From NCBI RefSeq assembly GCF_000516985.1, contig NW_006917092.1, positions 5,707,888 through 5,771,887 on the forward strand: a stretch of DNA of 64,000 nucleotides. The letters are read 5' to 3'. Each line of letters starts with the position of its first letter. Position 1 is the first letter of the stretch. The position numbers were made by a program, and so were the translations under genes. Under the pieces are notes generated by a model, which worked only from the letters and a program-made list of their open reading frames with translations, did no database searches and was not told the DNA's origin. This stretch comes from Pestalotiopsis fici W106-1 (Eukaryota > Ascomycota > Sordariomycetes > Amphisphaeriales > Sporocadaceae). Shown one piece after another: positions 21,138-31,501 of this stretch.

Positions 21138-22402
21138 TCAACTTCCGATTAAAACACCATCGACCTTTATCATAGAATGAGGCAAATTCACAACATCATT
21201 CTTTGCACTTGGGTGCTTGGTATGGGCCTTCCGCAGGCGATTGTTGTAGTGCTCGTAGCCCGTCATTCCCCTTTCGTAAGTTGGCTTGAGGGGATTTTCC
21301 TTTGTGACAAATTGGGGAAGAGTGGTGGTGAGTTCGTCCTGATTCAAGCCAAAGAAGAAGGGGAGAGAATATCGTTGTTTGGCCTTGTTGTTATTGTTCC
21401 GAACCCGGTGTATGGTGCTCTGGAATACGTCATTGGTCAATCGGGCCATCATGTCGCTCAGATTCACTACGAAGCACTCTGGCTCGGTGATTTGAGGTCG
21501 AACCCAATCACCGGCAGCGTTGAGAACTTCCAAGGCTGGCTGATCATACGGCCTCTGAGCGATCAATGTCATCACTAAAGATTTCAGGTTAGTTCTAGTG
21601 TCTTTAAATCATACATCCAGCCTGACAAAATTTGAGCAATACTAACTTTGGATGTCGGTGTGTGCCCCCAACCCGGTCTCGTTTTCTTCCTCGGGCTCTT
21701 GGGGCGGGTAGTAAAGGCAACGTACACTGGCAATGGGATACGTCGTTTTTTTATCAAAGAAGCTCTCATCCAATCCCAGTGCGGTGGCCATGACACGAAT
21801 CAGCTTTCTCATCAAGCTGAGGCAAGCCATTTGATAGGCCTCGATACTCTGCTGGAACTTAGGACACACGCTTCGGTCCGGCCAACAATTCTCGCGTCGC
21901 AGAGGTTCTGGAATGGCGGCTTTTGCAACTCCCTCGGGATCGATCTCCGGGTTATAGGCCACACTTACAGCCTCTTTTTTGTCTGAGTTGATGAGCCGTC
22001 AGTCGTCTGGAAAAAGGTTCAACCTGAGAACAATAGATACAAACCTCCTCGCTTCAAGCCATCGACGTTTGTGTAAAACATCTGTTCGTAGCCCATGTAT
22101 GATGGTGATTGATCTTGGTGGATCTTCATCTTCTCCTCATGGGGCAAGGCAAAGAACTCTTCAAGCCCGTCAAATGCATTCTCAATTATTCTCCAATCGA
22201 TGCCATGATTTTTAATGATGAAGAACCCAGCTGTCTTGCAGGCACCTCGAATCTCGGACACAAGTCGTTCATTGTCTTTTGCGGATGAATCGGGGCATGT
22301 CAAAGGGGCAAGGTCAATGATTGGAATCTCGGTGAAATTGCCAGCAATGCCGCCGCCCGAGACATTTCGAGTGAGGCCCTGCTGAAGACTCAACGTGCTC
22401 AT
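21138..22402 (-). CDS. 2-oxoglutarate/Fe(II)-dependent dioxygenase 1 (isopenicillin N synthase-like)
   Basis: Three exons (22402-22045, 21982-21647, 21574-21138) give 376 residues. The N-terminal DIOX_N region has IPIIDLAPL and GFFIIKNHGID. The C-terminal jelly roll has the iron ligands His and Asp in GLGAHTDIQ, the distal His in STIHRVRN, and the 2-oxoglutarate-binding Arg-x-Ser in RYSLPFFFGL. Such enzymes hydroxylate or oxidatively modify small molecules using O2 and 2-oxoglutarate. It is a close paralogue of the divergent neighbour at 23160: intron positions coincide and many blocks match. Within a ring-amide catabolic cluster it could oxidise a heterocycle or a side chain, as thymine hydroxylase does, but the substrate is unknown. 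Confidence 0.87.
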
Positions 22403-22764
22403 TGTTAGGCGCGGGTAATATGTTTTGATGGGTAGAGGATGTTCAAGATGATCAGGTCACGACATAAAATCTATTGCCCGCTAGACGTATTACATCCTTT
22501 GGGGCTTTTTGGTTGCAGTAATCTTTATCATGTCGCATCTTGGCCAAATGCACACACGTTTGCCAATTCAAACGGTGAAAAGGCGTGTGTATTGGCCGTC
22601 TGCACCAACACGCCGAGTGGATATGGCTGTGAGCCCATTGTCGTGCGTGCACGCTACACCACGCCACACTCCCGCCGCCAACAAGAAGGATAGAGCTAGA
22701 TCTGATTGCCCACCAAGGCCCACCTCGTCATTTCGGCCGATAGGAACTTTGGTATAGGAAGAGA

Positions 22765-22774
22765 TGCCGTCGGC
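22765..22774 (-). promoter_or_regulatory. Candidate Zn2Cys6 operator (CCG-A-CGG), site 3
   Basis: TGCCGTCGGC on the plus strand, the reverse complement of GCCGACGGCA. Confidence 0.42.
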
Positions 22775-22826
22775 GGGCAGGTGTGGTTGCGATTCGACCC
22801 CCAACATGATGCCCCGCATGCCCTTG

Positions 22827-22836
22827 GCCGACGGCA
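22827..22836 (+). promoter_or_regulatory. Candidate Zn2Cys6 operator (CCG-A-CGG), site 4
   Basis: GCCGACGGCA, inverted relative to site 3 in the same promoter. Confidence 0.42.
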
Positions 22837-23159
22837 AACACTTAGGCTTGAAGCGCCAACGGTGCGTGATGCAGCAGGGCCAGTGTCTGCAGCTAAGCGA
22901 CCTAGGCTATCGCGATTACCTTGTAGGCAGCTACAAGGGCTACACACTCGGGGCACTCCACCCGGCTTATAGGGCAATGATACACCTAAGGCAGGTAACT
23001 ACCTAACCTAGTACATATATCGTGATCCACCAGCTGATACGGTTCATTGCTGCAGTATCTCAGCGAAGGTAGGTATGTGATAGGACTTACACCACGCCAT
23101 CCATTCGGCATTTTTTTTCCCCCAACCTATAACGAACAGTTTCCATTGGAATTTGCATC

Positions 23160-24472
23160 ATGGCTCAGCCCACTACAACCACCACAACCACCGCAAAGAT
23201 CGAGGCCGAAGGCATCGCCGGCGTTTTCAATGGCAAACTCGTCCTGTCGCAGGGAATGACTAGGGCCCTGGACAGTGGGACTGGCGGCAACTTCAAGGCG
23301 ATCCCCGTAGTAGACCTGACTGCACTGATCTCCGAGTCGGCTTCAGAGGCTGACAAGGCCGAGTTGGCTGTATCCCTCCGCGAAGCTTGTACCAACGTCG
23401 GGTTCTTCGTGATCAAAAACCATGGCATTGATTGGACCATCGTGGAAGAAGCATTCGCTGGTCTGAAGCAGTTTTTTGACCTGCCACTGGAAAACAAGAT
23501 GAAGGTGCACCAATCAAAAAGTCCATCTTTCATGGGCTATGAGGAGCCGTATTACACGAATGTGGACAGGCTCAAGAAAGGAGGTACGAAGAACCAATGC
23601 CACTGATGCAGCATCAAGTTCTAACCTGAGCACCTGCAGATCTGAAAGAGTCAATGACGACAGGGTATGAACCAGAGCTGGATCCCGAGGGCGCAGGTTA
23701 CCAGCCGGAAGTTCTCTACCGCAAGAATCAATGGCCCGAAGACGGCGATGCGCCTCGTTTCCAGCCTGCCATGCGCGCGTACCGGGCTGCCTGCCTTGCA
23801 CTGATGAGAAAATTGGTCAGACTCATGGGGCAGGTCATGGGCACTCCGGAGGGATATTTTGAGAACAAGTTCACGTATCCAGTGGCTGGTATACGCGGTC
23901 TCTATTACCCACCGCAGGCCGCCGATGATTCAGAGTCAACCGGTTTAGGAGCCCATACAGATGTACAATGTAAGTAGCGAAGATCGCACAGGAGGCGGTC
24001 GTCTTTTCTGGTCGCCCGGGCGCTGCTAACTGCCATAGTTTTGACCATGATTGCCCAGGACCCCTTTGACATTCAGTCGCTTGAAGTGCTGAATGCCTCT
24101 GGCGAATGGATTCGTCCCAAACTTGAGCCGCACACATTTGTGGTGAACCTAGGAGACATGATGTCACGGCTGACCAATAATGCATTTGTCAGTACGGTGC
24201 ATCGGGTTCGCAACATTACTGGGCGCCCACGATGGTCCTTGCCTTTCTTCTTTGGCCTGAACAATGACGAGCTCGTCTCGCCTTTACCGCAGTTCATTTC
24301 CAAGGATAGACCACTCAGTGAGGGCTATGAGCATGGCATCACTGCCTATGAGCATTACAACCGCCGTATGCAGCGTGCACACCACCAACACACAACGGCA
24401 GTCGATAAATGCGACCCGACTCTGCCGCGTGGAATGACGAGGATCGATGGTGTTTTAGTTCCAGGCATGTGA
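23160..24472 (+). CDS. 2-oxoglutarate/Fe(II)-dependent dioxygenase 2 (isopenicillin N synthase-like)
   Basis: Three exons (23160-23583, 23640-23969, 24039-24472) give 395 residues. A threonine-rich start (TTTTTTT) precedes the DIOX_N region (IPVVDLTAL, GFFVIKNHGID). Iron ligands are in GLGAHTDVQ and STVHRVRN, and the 2-oxoglutarate-binding Arg-Ser is in RWSLPFFFGL. Exon boundaries fall at the same codons as in the divergent paralogue, so the pair arose by duplication and inversion. About 20 extra N-terminal residues are its main difference. Both paralogues keep all catalytic residues, so two related substrates or steps are likely rather than redundancy with decay. Expected to be cytosolic. 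Confidence 0.87.
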
Positions 24473-25213
24473 AATTTCTTCCAATGAGTCTACACTCTCA
24501 CATGGAAGATAGGAATCATCTCTCCATACCAACTGTTTGCTCCTTTCAAATGTTCGGTGTATGGCGGCAGGGAAAAGTTTTAGATGATGTTAGAGGAGGG
24601 AGGAAATCTCAACTTCCAGCTGCTACGATTCTGACTACCGACCTTGTATCATCCAACGTGTGTATCACCAATGGGGCTTTCAAGAGGCTTGGGAGGCTTC
24701 TGCAAACAATAAAGCCTTTTGATTTCCTAACCTAGGTCTTCCCCATATTAAAAGTTTTCTCAAGAGGAGTTCTTCTCAAACCAAGATTCTGCTTGGACCC
24801 CCATTGTAACGTGCACTCAAAGCCATTATAACCATCCACTAAAGCCATCCACTAAATCGACAAAACACAAAAAGAAAACTTGATTACTTTTGTTTTCTTT
24901 TTTCCTAACACAAGAAGACTTGACCACAACATATTTAAGTACAAAATCAAATAAAGGGCTTACGACTACATCACTGGGCATTTATGAATTTACAAAGATC
25001 ACGACAATGCAGTCGATAATATTATTTCGTATAGCGGCGCCTTCAGTGATCTTTGAAAGGGCAAGAAGAACTTTTGATTGAAAAGAACTAATTCTTCGTT
25101 CAAAAAGAACAGGCTTTCCACTGAGGGCTTTTAGCGCTTCCTGAAGGGCAAAAAGACTTCCCTCAACCCCCTAACCATTCCACTCCTGTAGCATGGCGGG
25201 CGCCTAAAGCCTG

Positions 25214-25257
25214 CCCCGCATCGCGCTGTACTTGAATATTCAAGTACTGATGCGGGG
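25214..25257. repeat. 44-bp imperfect inverted repeat with a perfect 20-bp palindrome
   Basis: Outer arms CCCCGCATC and GATGCGGGG enclose a perfect 20-bp palindrome at 25228-25247 (arms GTACTTGAAT and ATTCAAGTAC). It could form a cruciform or hairpin. No function is known. Confidence 0.7.
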
Positions 25258-25487
25258 TCATGCCAGTCTCTATGTCCTCAAATCCGGTGACGATCTTGTC
25301 TTTCCATAGTTCTGATCGCATCATTCCAGCTCTGGATAGCTCCAATACTGTATCTCTCCCTAGTAATCCATTGAGTTTGTACGGTTTTTCAAATTGACTT
25401 TGTCAGTAATCGGCCACAAGCGAGACGACTATCACCCAAGGGCAGGTCGGGGGTCTAAGGACGTATCTACGTCGGCGAACCCCTGCT

Positions 25488-25498
25488 TGGCCGTCGGC
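25488..25498 (-). promoter_or_regulatory. Candidate Zn2Cys6 operator (CCG-A-CGG), site 5
   Basis: TGGCCGTCGGC, the reverse complement of the 11-mer at sites 1 and 2, 546 bp before the permease start. Confidence 0.42.
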
Positions 25499-26044
25499 GC
25501 AAGACGTTGTCTGCTAGGCCCGGCGCCACAATCGTGTCTCGTCCTGGAGATAAATCGGTCGCTACCAAGATATTGGGGGGTTAGTGAATTTGACACCACA
25601 GCAAGTAAATCAAGTGGCCTATGTATGAGTAAGAGAACAAGTCGTGTCTTTTGCCTTTGAATCAATCGGTACCTGCCTTTATCGTCAAGCAGTAACTGAC
25701 ACGAATTCGCGCCATTTTTGCTTGGTGGCCGAGTTGGTCCCTGACCGCCGCTATCCGATTGCTGCTTATCAGTGTGCCCTTTCTTATCCAATCGTATTAA
25801 TCCAATATAGGCATCCCTAGCCATTCATATCGAATGATGATACTTGTGGAATCGATCTAAGGAAAATCCGCAGTAGCCCACTGTCGAATCTTGAAACTAT
25901 TTCATTATTCAAGATCTCTGGATTGGCACTGATATTGTGCCGTTTTCCCCCAACACTCTATTGCCTTTCATACTTGGCCATATCCCGGCTACAACAACCG
26001 AGGGCCCAGCACGATATTTTCTCACCACTCGACAAAACCCGGCA

Positions 26045-27658
26045 ATGACTGGACTACTTGCAAAAGTCCGCGAGGTCGTCTGGGGGCAACCAGCGACAAC
26101 TAAAGCTGAGCGGAAGCTGGTTGTCAAGCTGGACTGTGCCATTCTCACTTTTGTGTGTCTGATGTACTGGGTCAATTATCTTGATCGATCAAACCTCAGC
26201 AATGCCTACGTCTCAGGCTTGAAGGAAGACCTCAACATGCAGGGCACCGAGCTCAATCAGATCAATTCCGTCTTTTACGTTGGCTATACCTTGGGGCAGA
26301 TCCCCAACAACATTGCCCTGCAAAAGATCCAGCCCCATTTGTACTTTACTTGCGCCATAATCATTTGGGGCCTCTTCACTCTGGGAACAGCCTTTGTCAC
26401 GACCTGGCAGCAAGTCATGGCCATTCGTTTCTGTGAGGGCATCTTCGAGTCTGCCACTTTTGTCGGCACCCATTACGTACTCGGCAGTTGGTACAACTCC
26501 CAGGAGTTGGGAAAGCGCACCGCCATTTTTGCAGCTTCCGGAGTGGCTGGCAATATGTTCTCTGGCATCTTGCAAGCTGCTATTTATACTAATCTTAGTA
26601 CGATCTCATATTTGTCTTTTTTTTTTTTTTTTTTTCCTTTTCTTGGCGGACGGGATGACTGCCAATACTCGAAAGAGAAGATTGCTGACAATTGTGTTTT
26701 ATTACAGACGGCGTGCGCGGCCTCGCAGGGTGGCGATGGCTTTTCATCATCGATTTTCTCATTACACTCCCCGTGGCCGCTTTGGGTTACTTTGTTTTCC
26801 CTGGCCATCCGCAAACGACATCTTCTAGACTTTTCTCCGATGCAGAGAAACAACTGGCCATCGAGCGCCTCCCGGAGCCTGATGTGCAACGAGGAGAGCT
26901 CAATTGGGGTGTTGTCAAACGGCTGGTGTTCAGCTGGGAATTCTACCTCCTCCCACTCTTGGCTCTCTTGGCTGGTGACTCGGAAATGTATGTCGACAAC
27001 GCCATTATGAACTTGTGGCTCAAGGCCCTGGGTACGTATACCGTGCAGCAGATCAACTACATTCCAACTGCCATATACGGCCTTGGCATCGTATCTATTC
27101 TGTGCTGCAGCTGGTATGCCGATTATTTCAAGTGCAAAGGAGGGCGGGCCCAAGTCGGTGTTTTCTTGGCCATCACGTCCATTACATCCGGCGCTATCAT
27201 GCTGCAGCCGCCGAGCTATGCAGCCAAGTTCTTCGCTCTGTTTCTCAACGGGATGCAGCTCGGGTATCGAGGTGTTTTGTTCGCCTGGGCGAATGAGATT
27301 ATGAGGATGGATGACGCTAAAAGAGCAATTGTCATTGCCATGATGAATGCAATGAGTAAGTCCTGTCCCTATGCACGCGTTTTGGCTCTGTAACCTTTAT
27401 TAACAAAGCCATGTTATAGCTATTGCATTTTACATTTGGTGGACCTTGGTCTTTTATAATACAACGCAAGCTCCCGATTGGTATATGGGTAGTATTGCTA
27501 TGATTTGTAACGGAGTTGCCTTTGCATTATGTGTCCTCTTGGTTGCTTTCATGGCCCGGCGAGCGTCTAGGAAAGCCAACACGATAGATGGAATGACTGA
27601 GGATGAAATGTCACCGCAAAGTATCGAGATTCAAAGCGAACATAAAAGCAAAGCTTGA
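26045..27658 (+). CDS. Dal5-like MFS permease (allantoate/anion:cation symporter family)
   Basis: Three exons (26045-26597, 26708-27355, 27420-27658) give 479 residues. A short cytosolic head ending KAERKLVVKLDCAI leads into about twelve hydrophobic segments. The first contains the Dal5-family YWVNYLDRSNLSNAYVSG, and later ones contain VFYVGYTLGQIPNN, FCEGIFESATFVG and GVRGLAGWRWLFIIDF (the last created by splicing). The family imports organic anions such as allantoate, ureidosuccinate and vitamins across the plasma membrane. The first intron contains a 19-base T run. At the end of the cluster, with the shared motif upstream, it most likely brings in the ring amide or its carbamoyl derivative. 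Substrate inferred only. Confidence 0.86.
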
Positions 27659-28455
27659 AAAATGTTACATTAGAAACTTGAAATCAATTCGTATAACATT
27701 TTTTTGCACTGACGTAGCCGAGTCCGACCGCTGATCACCTGCTCGAGTGAGTGAGTATCTTAGATAGCTCTCTAGCACCTCTGTTTTGTAGATCGGTAGG
27801 ATCAACTTGCACATTCTTCTAATCTTCCTTCCATCTTATCTTTCCCTTCATATTAGCTCAGGTGAGAATGCCACGTCAAATTGATAAGAATGATTGACCC
27901 CGGCTTGGATGACCAATACGGCAGGATTCCAAGATGAAAATAATCATTGTACAGTATGGCAGACTTTCTTTTGATTTCGGTAAGAGCAGCGGTTGTCCCA
28001 CTGCTGACAATCTCCATTCTCCATTGACAGGGTTACGCTTTCTGTCATGGGCGTGATGATCAAAAGCATGGTCCTAACAAAAGCATGCTAAGATGGTGTG
28101 CCGTTCTGAACGTTAGTGGTACTGTGAACAGAGTACTGTGTTTTCGGGATGCTAGGAACATATTGCAACGCCAGGCGTCAGGGGGCGGCCACCCCTGCGA
28201 CTTGGCGCCAAAAGAAAAAAGAAGAAGAAAAAGGCGCAATGCTAACTGCCGAGAAAAGATCTGTTCATACCGAGGCGAAGTGGCATGTCGTCTTCTGTCC
28301 GTGCTCCAAGCGATGTCTACCAAGTACGTAATATATTTGAAGGCCTGTTCCCGAATGCTAAAGCAGTGCTTTGGGGGGCTTTTGATTCACAGCCACCAAC
28401 GATTATTTTGCGCTTCGAGATCTATTGTTCAATCAGCGCCAGTTCCTTTAACAGC
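27659..28455. other. Intergenic, contains one copy of a dispersed repeat
   Basis: About 0.8 kb with no clear gene. The segment 27711-27803 resembles 38979-39072. A possible longer reading of the downstream glycosyltransferase would begin at 28285. Confidence 0.4.
27711..27803 (+). repeat. Dispersed repeat, copy 1
   Basis: Starts ACTGACGTAG and contains TTAGATAGCT and TAGGATCAACT blocks shared in order with 38979-39072. Many differences are transitions. Too short and decayed to assign to an element class. Confidence 0.45.
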
Positions 28456-29541
28456 ATGTTGCCGCGACCCCGATGCTCATCTTGGGGACGACCAATTCGC
28501 GGGCTCCGGTTATGGTTTATTATCATCGCCCTAGTAATGACTTGTTTCAGTGTCAACCTGCGCCCTCTCTTACATCCGAGCGGCACTACAACTACTGTTG
28601 CCAGATCTGACGAGTTATTTCCACGCAAAATATGGCAGTTATGGACGAGCAGTCCGGCGTCATTCAAGCAGAGAGACATGGAAAGAGTCAGAACGTGGAC
28701 GGAACAAAATCCAGAATGGAGATGGGAATTTGTGACTGACGCCAACGAGCTGGGATACGTTGAGTACCATTTCGGGGCTCACAGACCTGATGTCGTGGAA
28801 TTTTTCAAAAGCATCCAGATCAAGATTGCCAGAGCAGATTTGTTACGATACCTCATCATGTACGTCGAAGGTGGGCTGTACACCGATATTGATACATCTG
28901 CTCTGAAACCGATAAATGATTTCATACCCCAGCCATTCAACGAGGCAGATATCGACATGGTTATAGGCGTTGAGATTGATGAGCCGGATTTCAAGAACCA
29001 TCCATTACTAGGGCACATAGCATGCAATTTTTGTCAATGGACTTTCTTATGCAAGCCGCGACTGCCAGTTATGATGAGGCTCGTGGATTCGACAATATCC
29101 AGACTGCGCAATCTCGCTGAGCAGCAAAATGTGCCAGTGTCAGAGTTACGTCCAAATTTTCAACAAATTATTAGCTGCTCTGGTCCGGGGCTCTTTACGG
29201 ATGTAATCATACAGCATATGAATGATAGGAGGACTGGGTCACGACCTGTCACATGGGATGACTTCCATGATCTACACAAGCCAGTACTCGTGGATGGCAT
29301 TCTGGTGCTGCCAGTCCAAGCATTTGCAGCAGCTCAGGGGCATTCAGGATCGGGGGACACCCACGAGATGTCATCTGCCCTTGTGAAGCATCACTACGGG
29401 GCATCAAATTGGACCGCACGGTATTCCCGATATTCACATCCAGTGTATGGTGAGGTGGATAAGTGCTTGTTCAACCAAGATTGTGTGAATGAGTGGGACA
29501 AGAAAGTCGGGGCGCTCAAGAAATTGCGGGGGATTAGCTGA
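28456..29541 (+). CDS. GT32 glycosyltransferase with DXD motif (OCH1-like), Golgi type II membrane protein
   Basis: Single exon, 361 residues from the ATG at 28456. A basic N-terminus is followed by one membrane segment (LWFIIIALVMTCF) within the first 35 residues, giving a type II topology. The catalytic part begins with FPRKIWQLW and has the GT32 core RADLLRYLIMYVEGGLYTDID, whose DID is the metal- and sugar-nucleotide-binding DXD. Relatives initiate outer-chain mannosylation or make mannosylated sphingolipids in the Golgi. An in-frame ATG at 28285 would add 57 residues before the membrane segment; the shorter form was chosen because the anchor is normally near the start. It stands alone, not obviously part of the cluster. 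Confidence 0.82.
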   Translation: MLPRPRCSSWGRPIRGLRLWFIIIALVMTCFSVNLRPLLHPSGTTTTVARSDELFPRKIWQLWTSSPASFKQRDMERVRTWTEQNPEWRWEFVTDANELGYVEYHFGAHRPDVVEFFKSIQIKIARADLLRYLIMYVEGGLYTDIDTSALKPINDFIPQPFNEADIDMVIGVEIDEPDFKNHPLLGHIACNFCQWTFLCKPRLPVMMRLVDSTISRLRNLAEQQNVPVSELRPNFQQIISCSGPGLFTDVIIQHMNDRRTGSRPVTWDDFHDLHKPVLVDGILVLPVQAFAAAQGHSGSGDTHEMSSALVKHHYGASNWTARYSRYSHPVYGEVDKCLFNQDCVNEWDKKVGALKKLRGIS

Positions 29542-30026
29542 ATATTTGGCGTTTTCATTATTAGGTAGATGTCAATAAATAGCTAACCCGCATTGATTCA
29601 CTCATAGCTTCAATTACTAGAAACAGTGACTACTACCTTTGACATCTTCGGTCACTATGCGATGTAGGGTTCTTATCTTGTTTTGATCATCGACATCATT
29701 AAAATAGCGTTGTTATACAGCTCTTATCGTGAATCACATTCTCCGTGACAACATATCAATGACCATCTTGAAACACTAAGATCCAAAGGTCGAAAAGCGC
29801 ATTGTTAAGGATGATTCCTATTACGAGTCTGAAAACAAAATGTATGCCATGCTAAAGCCGAGCTTCATCGGTTAAGATACGTCACATATCGCTTACCATA
29901 TCTGAGGGTGAACCATGGTCACTGAGACATCTGCCGCAGCATATCCAGGGGAGCATTTTGGCTCAGTTGGCTGATATATCTCTTTCACCGGCCATGTGAA
30001 CCTGGATATGGCTTCAACACTTATTA
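29542..30026. other. Convergent intergenic stretch, nothing seen
   Basis: 485 bp between the tails of the glycosyltransferase and the alcohol dehydrogenase; no coding signal. Confidence 0.5.
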
Positions 30027-31501
30027 TCAGGATTCCCAGCATATAATAGGTTTGATGACATCGCCAGATTTCATATCCGCAATAGCTTGAGCAAAGTCTG
30101 CAGCCTATATCAAGACTTGTCAGCCCAGACCAAACGGTTATGACGTAACAGAAATTCACTAACCCGATAGAATTTTGTGAGTTTCTCTATTGGGAATTCG
30201 CCTGAGCGGTACCATTGTACTAGTTTCGGGATGAACTATTTAGTAGGTCAATACTTTATCTCTAATGCAACAGAGGGGAGAGAAAAGGAAAAGACCGAAG
30301 CGCAAAAGGCTAGGAAAGATGTGTGTATAAGTTATACCTCAGATGGAACGACACCTCCCTCCACGGATCCAAACAACTTCTTTCCTGACTACAAACAAGA
30401 TTAATGTCAGTCGCGTGATATGGACGAAGGGTACATACGCCAAGAAAAGATGTGATATCGATATCAAGGATGGTTCCTGGCGGTGGAACACCCAGCATGC
30501 ATATCTCGCCTTGGTTCCTCGTGATATTTATTGCCTGCTTGATGACGTTCACATTTCCAGTTGCGTCGATCGTTACAGAAGTCCCTAAGCCCCCTGTGAT
30601 TCCTTTCACGGTGGACGTCAACTTGTCCTTGAGCAAAGAAGGATTTAAAGCATGTGTTGCTCCAAAGGATTTTGCCAAATCAAGTCGACTCTGAACTAGA
30701 TCAATAACGATGATGGTTTTGACACCTCTGTGTTTTGCAGCCTTGGTTGCTTGGTTAGCTTGTGCAGTTCAGGAAGATTTGCTGTACAACATACCGCAAC
30801 AGCTGAGAAACCTACAGCGCCGAGGCCAAAGATTGCAATGGAGTCATCCTCATCCAGACTCTGAAGCTGCATGACAGCCCCGGCGCCTGTTTGCATACCG
30901 CACCCTAGGGGCGCCAGCAGCTTCAGCTCCTCATCTGTATCAACATACCCGGACATGTTTATGACAGACGTTTCAGATACGATCGTGACTTCAGAAAAGC
31001 TTGACTGGCCGAAAAAGAAGCCCTTCACTGAAGCCCCATCTGTACCAGTAGCAAACTCTCTGGGATAGTCACCAAAGCCCATGTTTAATGGAGTAAACAT
31101 GGAACAGTAAGATGGATGACCGTTCTTGCAAAAGAAGCAATCCTTGCAGAAACGGAACGAGAGTAGAACTCGGTCACCAACCTTGGCGACTTTCACTTTT
31201 GGTCCGACGTCGAGAACAATCCCACAACCTACAAGCAAAGATGTCAGGACTGATCTGACCTGGAGTACTGAAATATGACTGACTTACCTTCATGGCCTAA
31301 TACTCCCGGGTATGCTCCGTATTCCCTAGGTGTGTTCCCGACAGTCAAGTCTGTATGACAAACACCAACAGATAACACCTGAATCTTCAGTTCATTTTCT
31401 TTCAATGGCTTCAGAGTCACTGGTTCAATAGCCCATTGTCCTTCTGAAAGTGGCCCACGAGACACTATGGCACGAGCAGCTGTGTCTGGCTTGGAATCCA
31501 T
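30027..31501 (-). CDS. Zinc-dependent alcohol dehydrogenase (MDR family)
   Basis: Six exons (31501-31288, 31228-30795, 30741-30439, 30388-30338, 30235-30164, 30104-30027) give 383 residues. Catalytic zinc ligands are the Cys in GVCHTDL, His-Glu in GHEG (across intron 1) and a Cys in LGCGMQTG. The structural zinc site is the four cysteines of CKDCFFCKNGHPSYC, and the NAD-binding fold has GLGAVG. Such enzymes oxidise primary or aryl alcohols with NAD+. Exons 4 and 5, of 51 and 72 nt, were placed from protein continuity (GKKLFGSVEGG, then FIPKLVQWYRSGEFPIEK). Divergent from the GXWXG protein gene across 670 bp, which suggests a shared role. Exact alcohol unknown. Confidence 0.88.

Larger units (their letters stand above)
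22403..23159. promoter_or_regulatory. Divergent promoter of the two dioxygenases
   Basis: 757 bp between outward-facing paralogues. It carries two copies of the cluster motif in opposite orientation (22765-22774 and 22827-22836) about 60 bp apart, and a near-match at about 22588. Short open frames here look non-coding. Confidence 0.5.
24473..26044. other. Intergenic region upstream of the permease, with a large inverted repeat and a motif copy
   Basis: 1.57 kb. The first half is AT-rich, with scattered minus-strand frames that might be remnants of an older sequence but show no recognisable protein. A 44-bp inverted repeat lies at 25214-25257 and the cluster motif at 25488-25498. The permease start was set at 26045 because the open frame upstream has no ATG. 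Confidence 0.45.

Noticed and set aside
25163..25824. Minus-strand ORFs upstream of the permease that might be transposase remains
   Set aside because: No catalytic motif could be found and no terminal repeats or target duplication bound the segment, apart from the isolated hairpin.
3331..27658. Interpretation as a secondary-metabolite cluster
   Set aside because: No polyketide, non-ribosomal peptide or terpene core enzyme is present; the gene set fits catabolism better.
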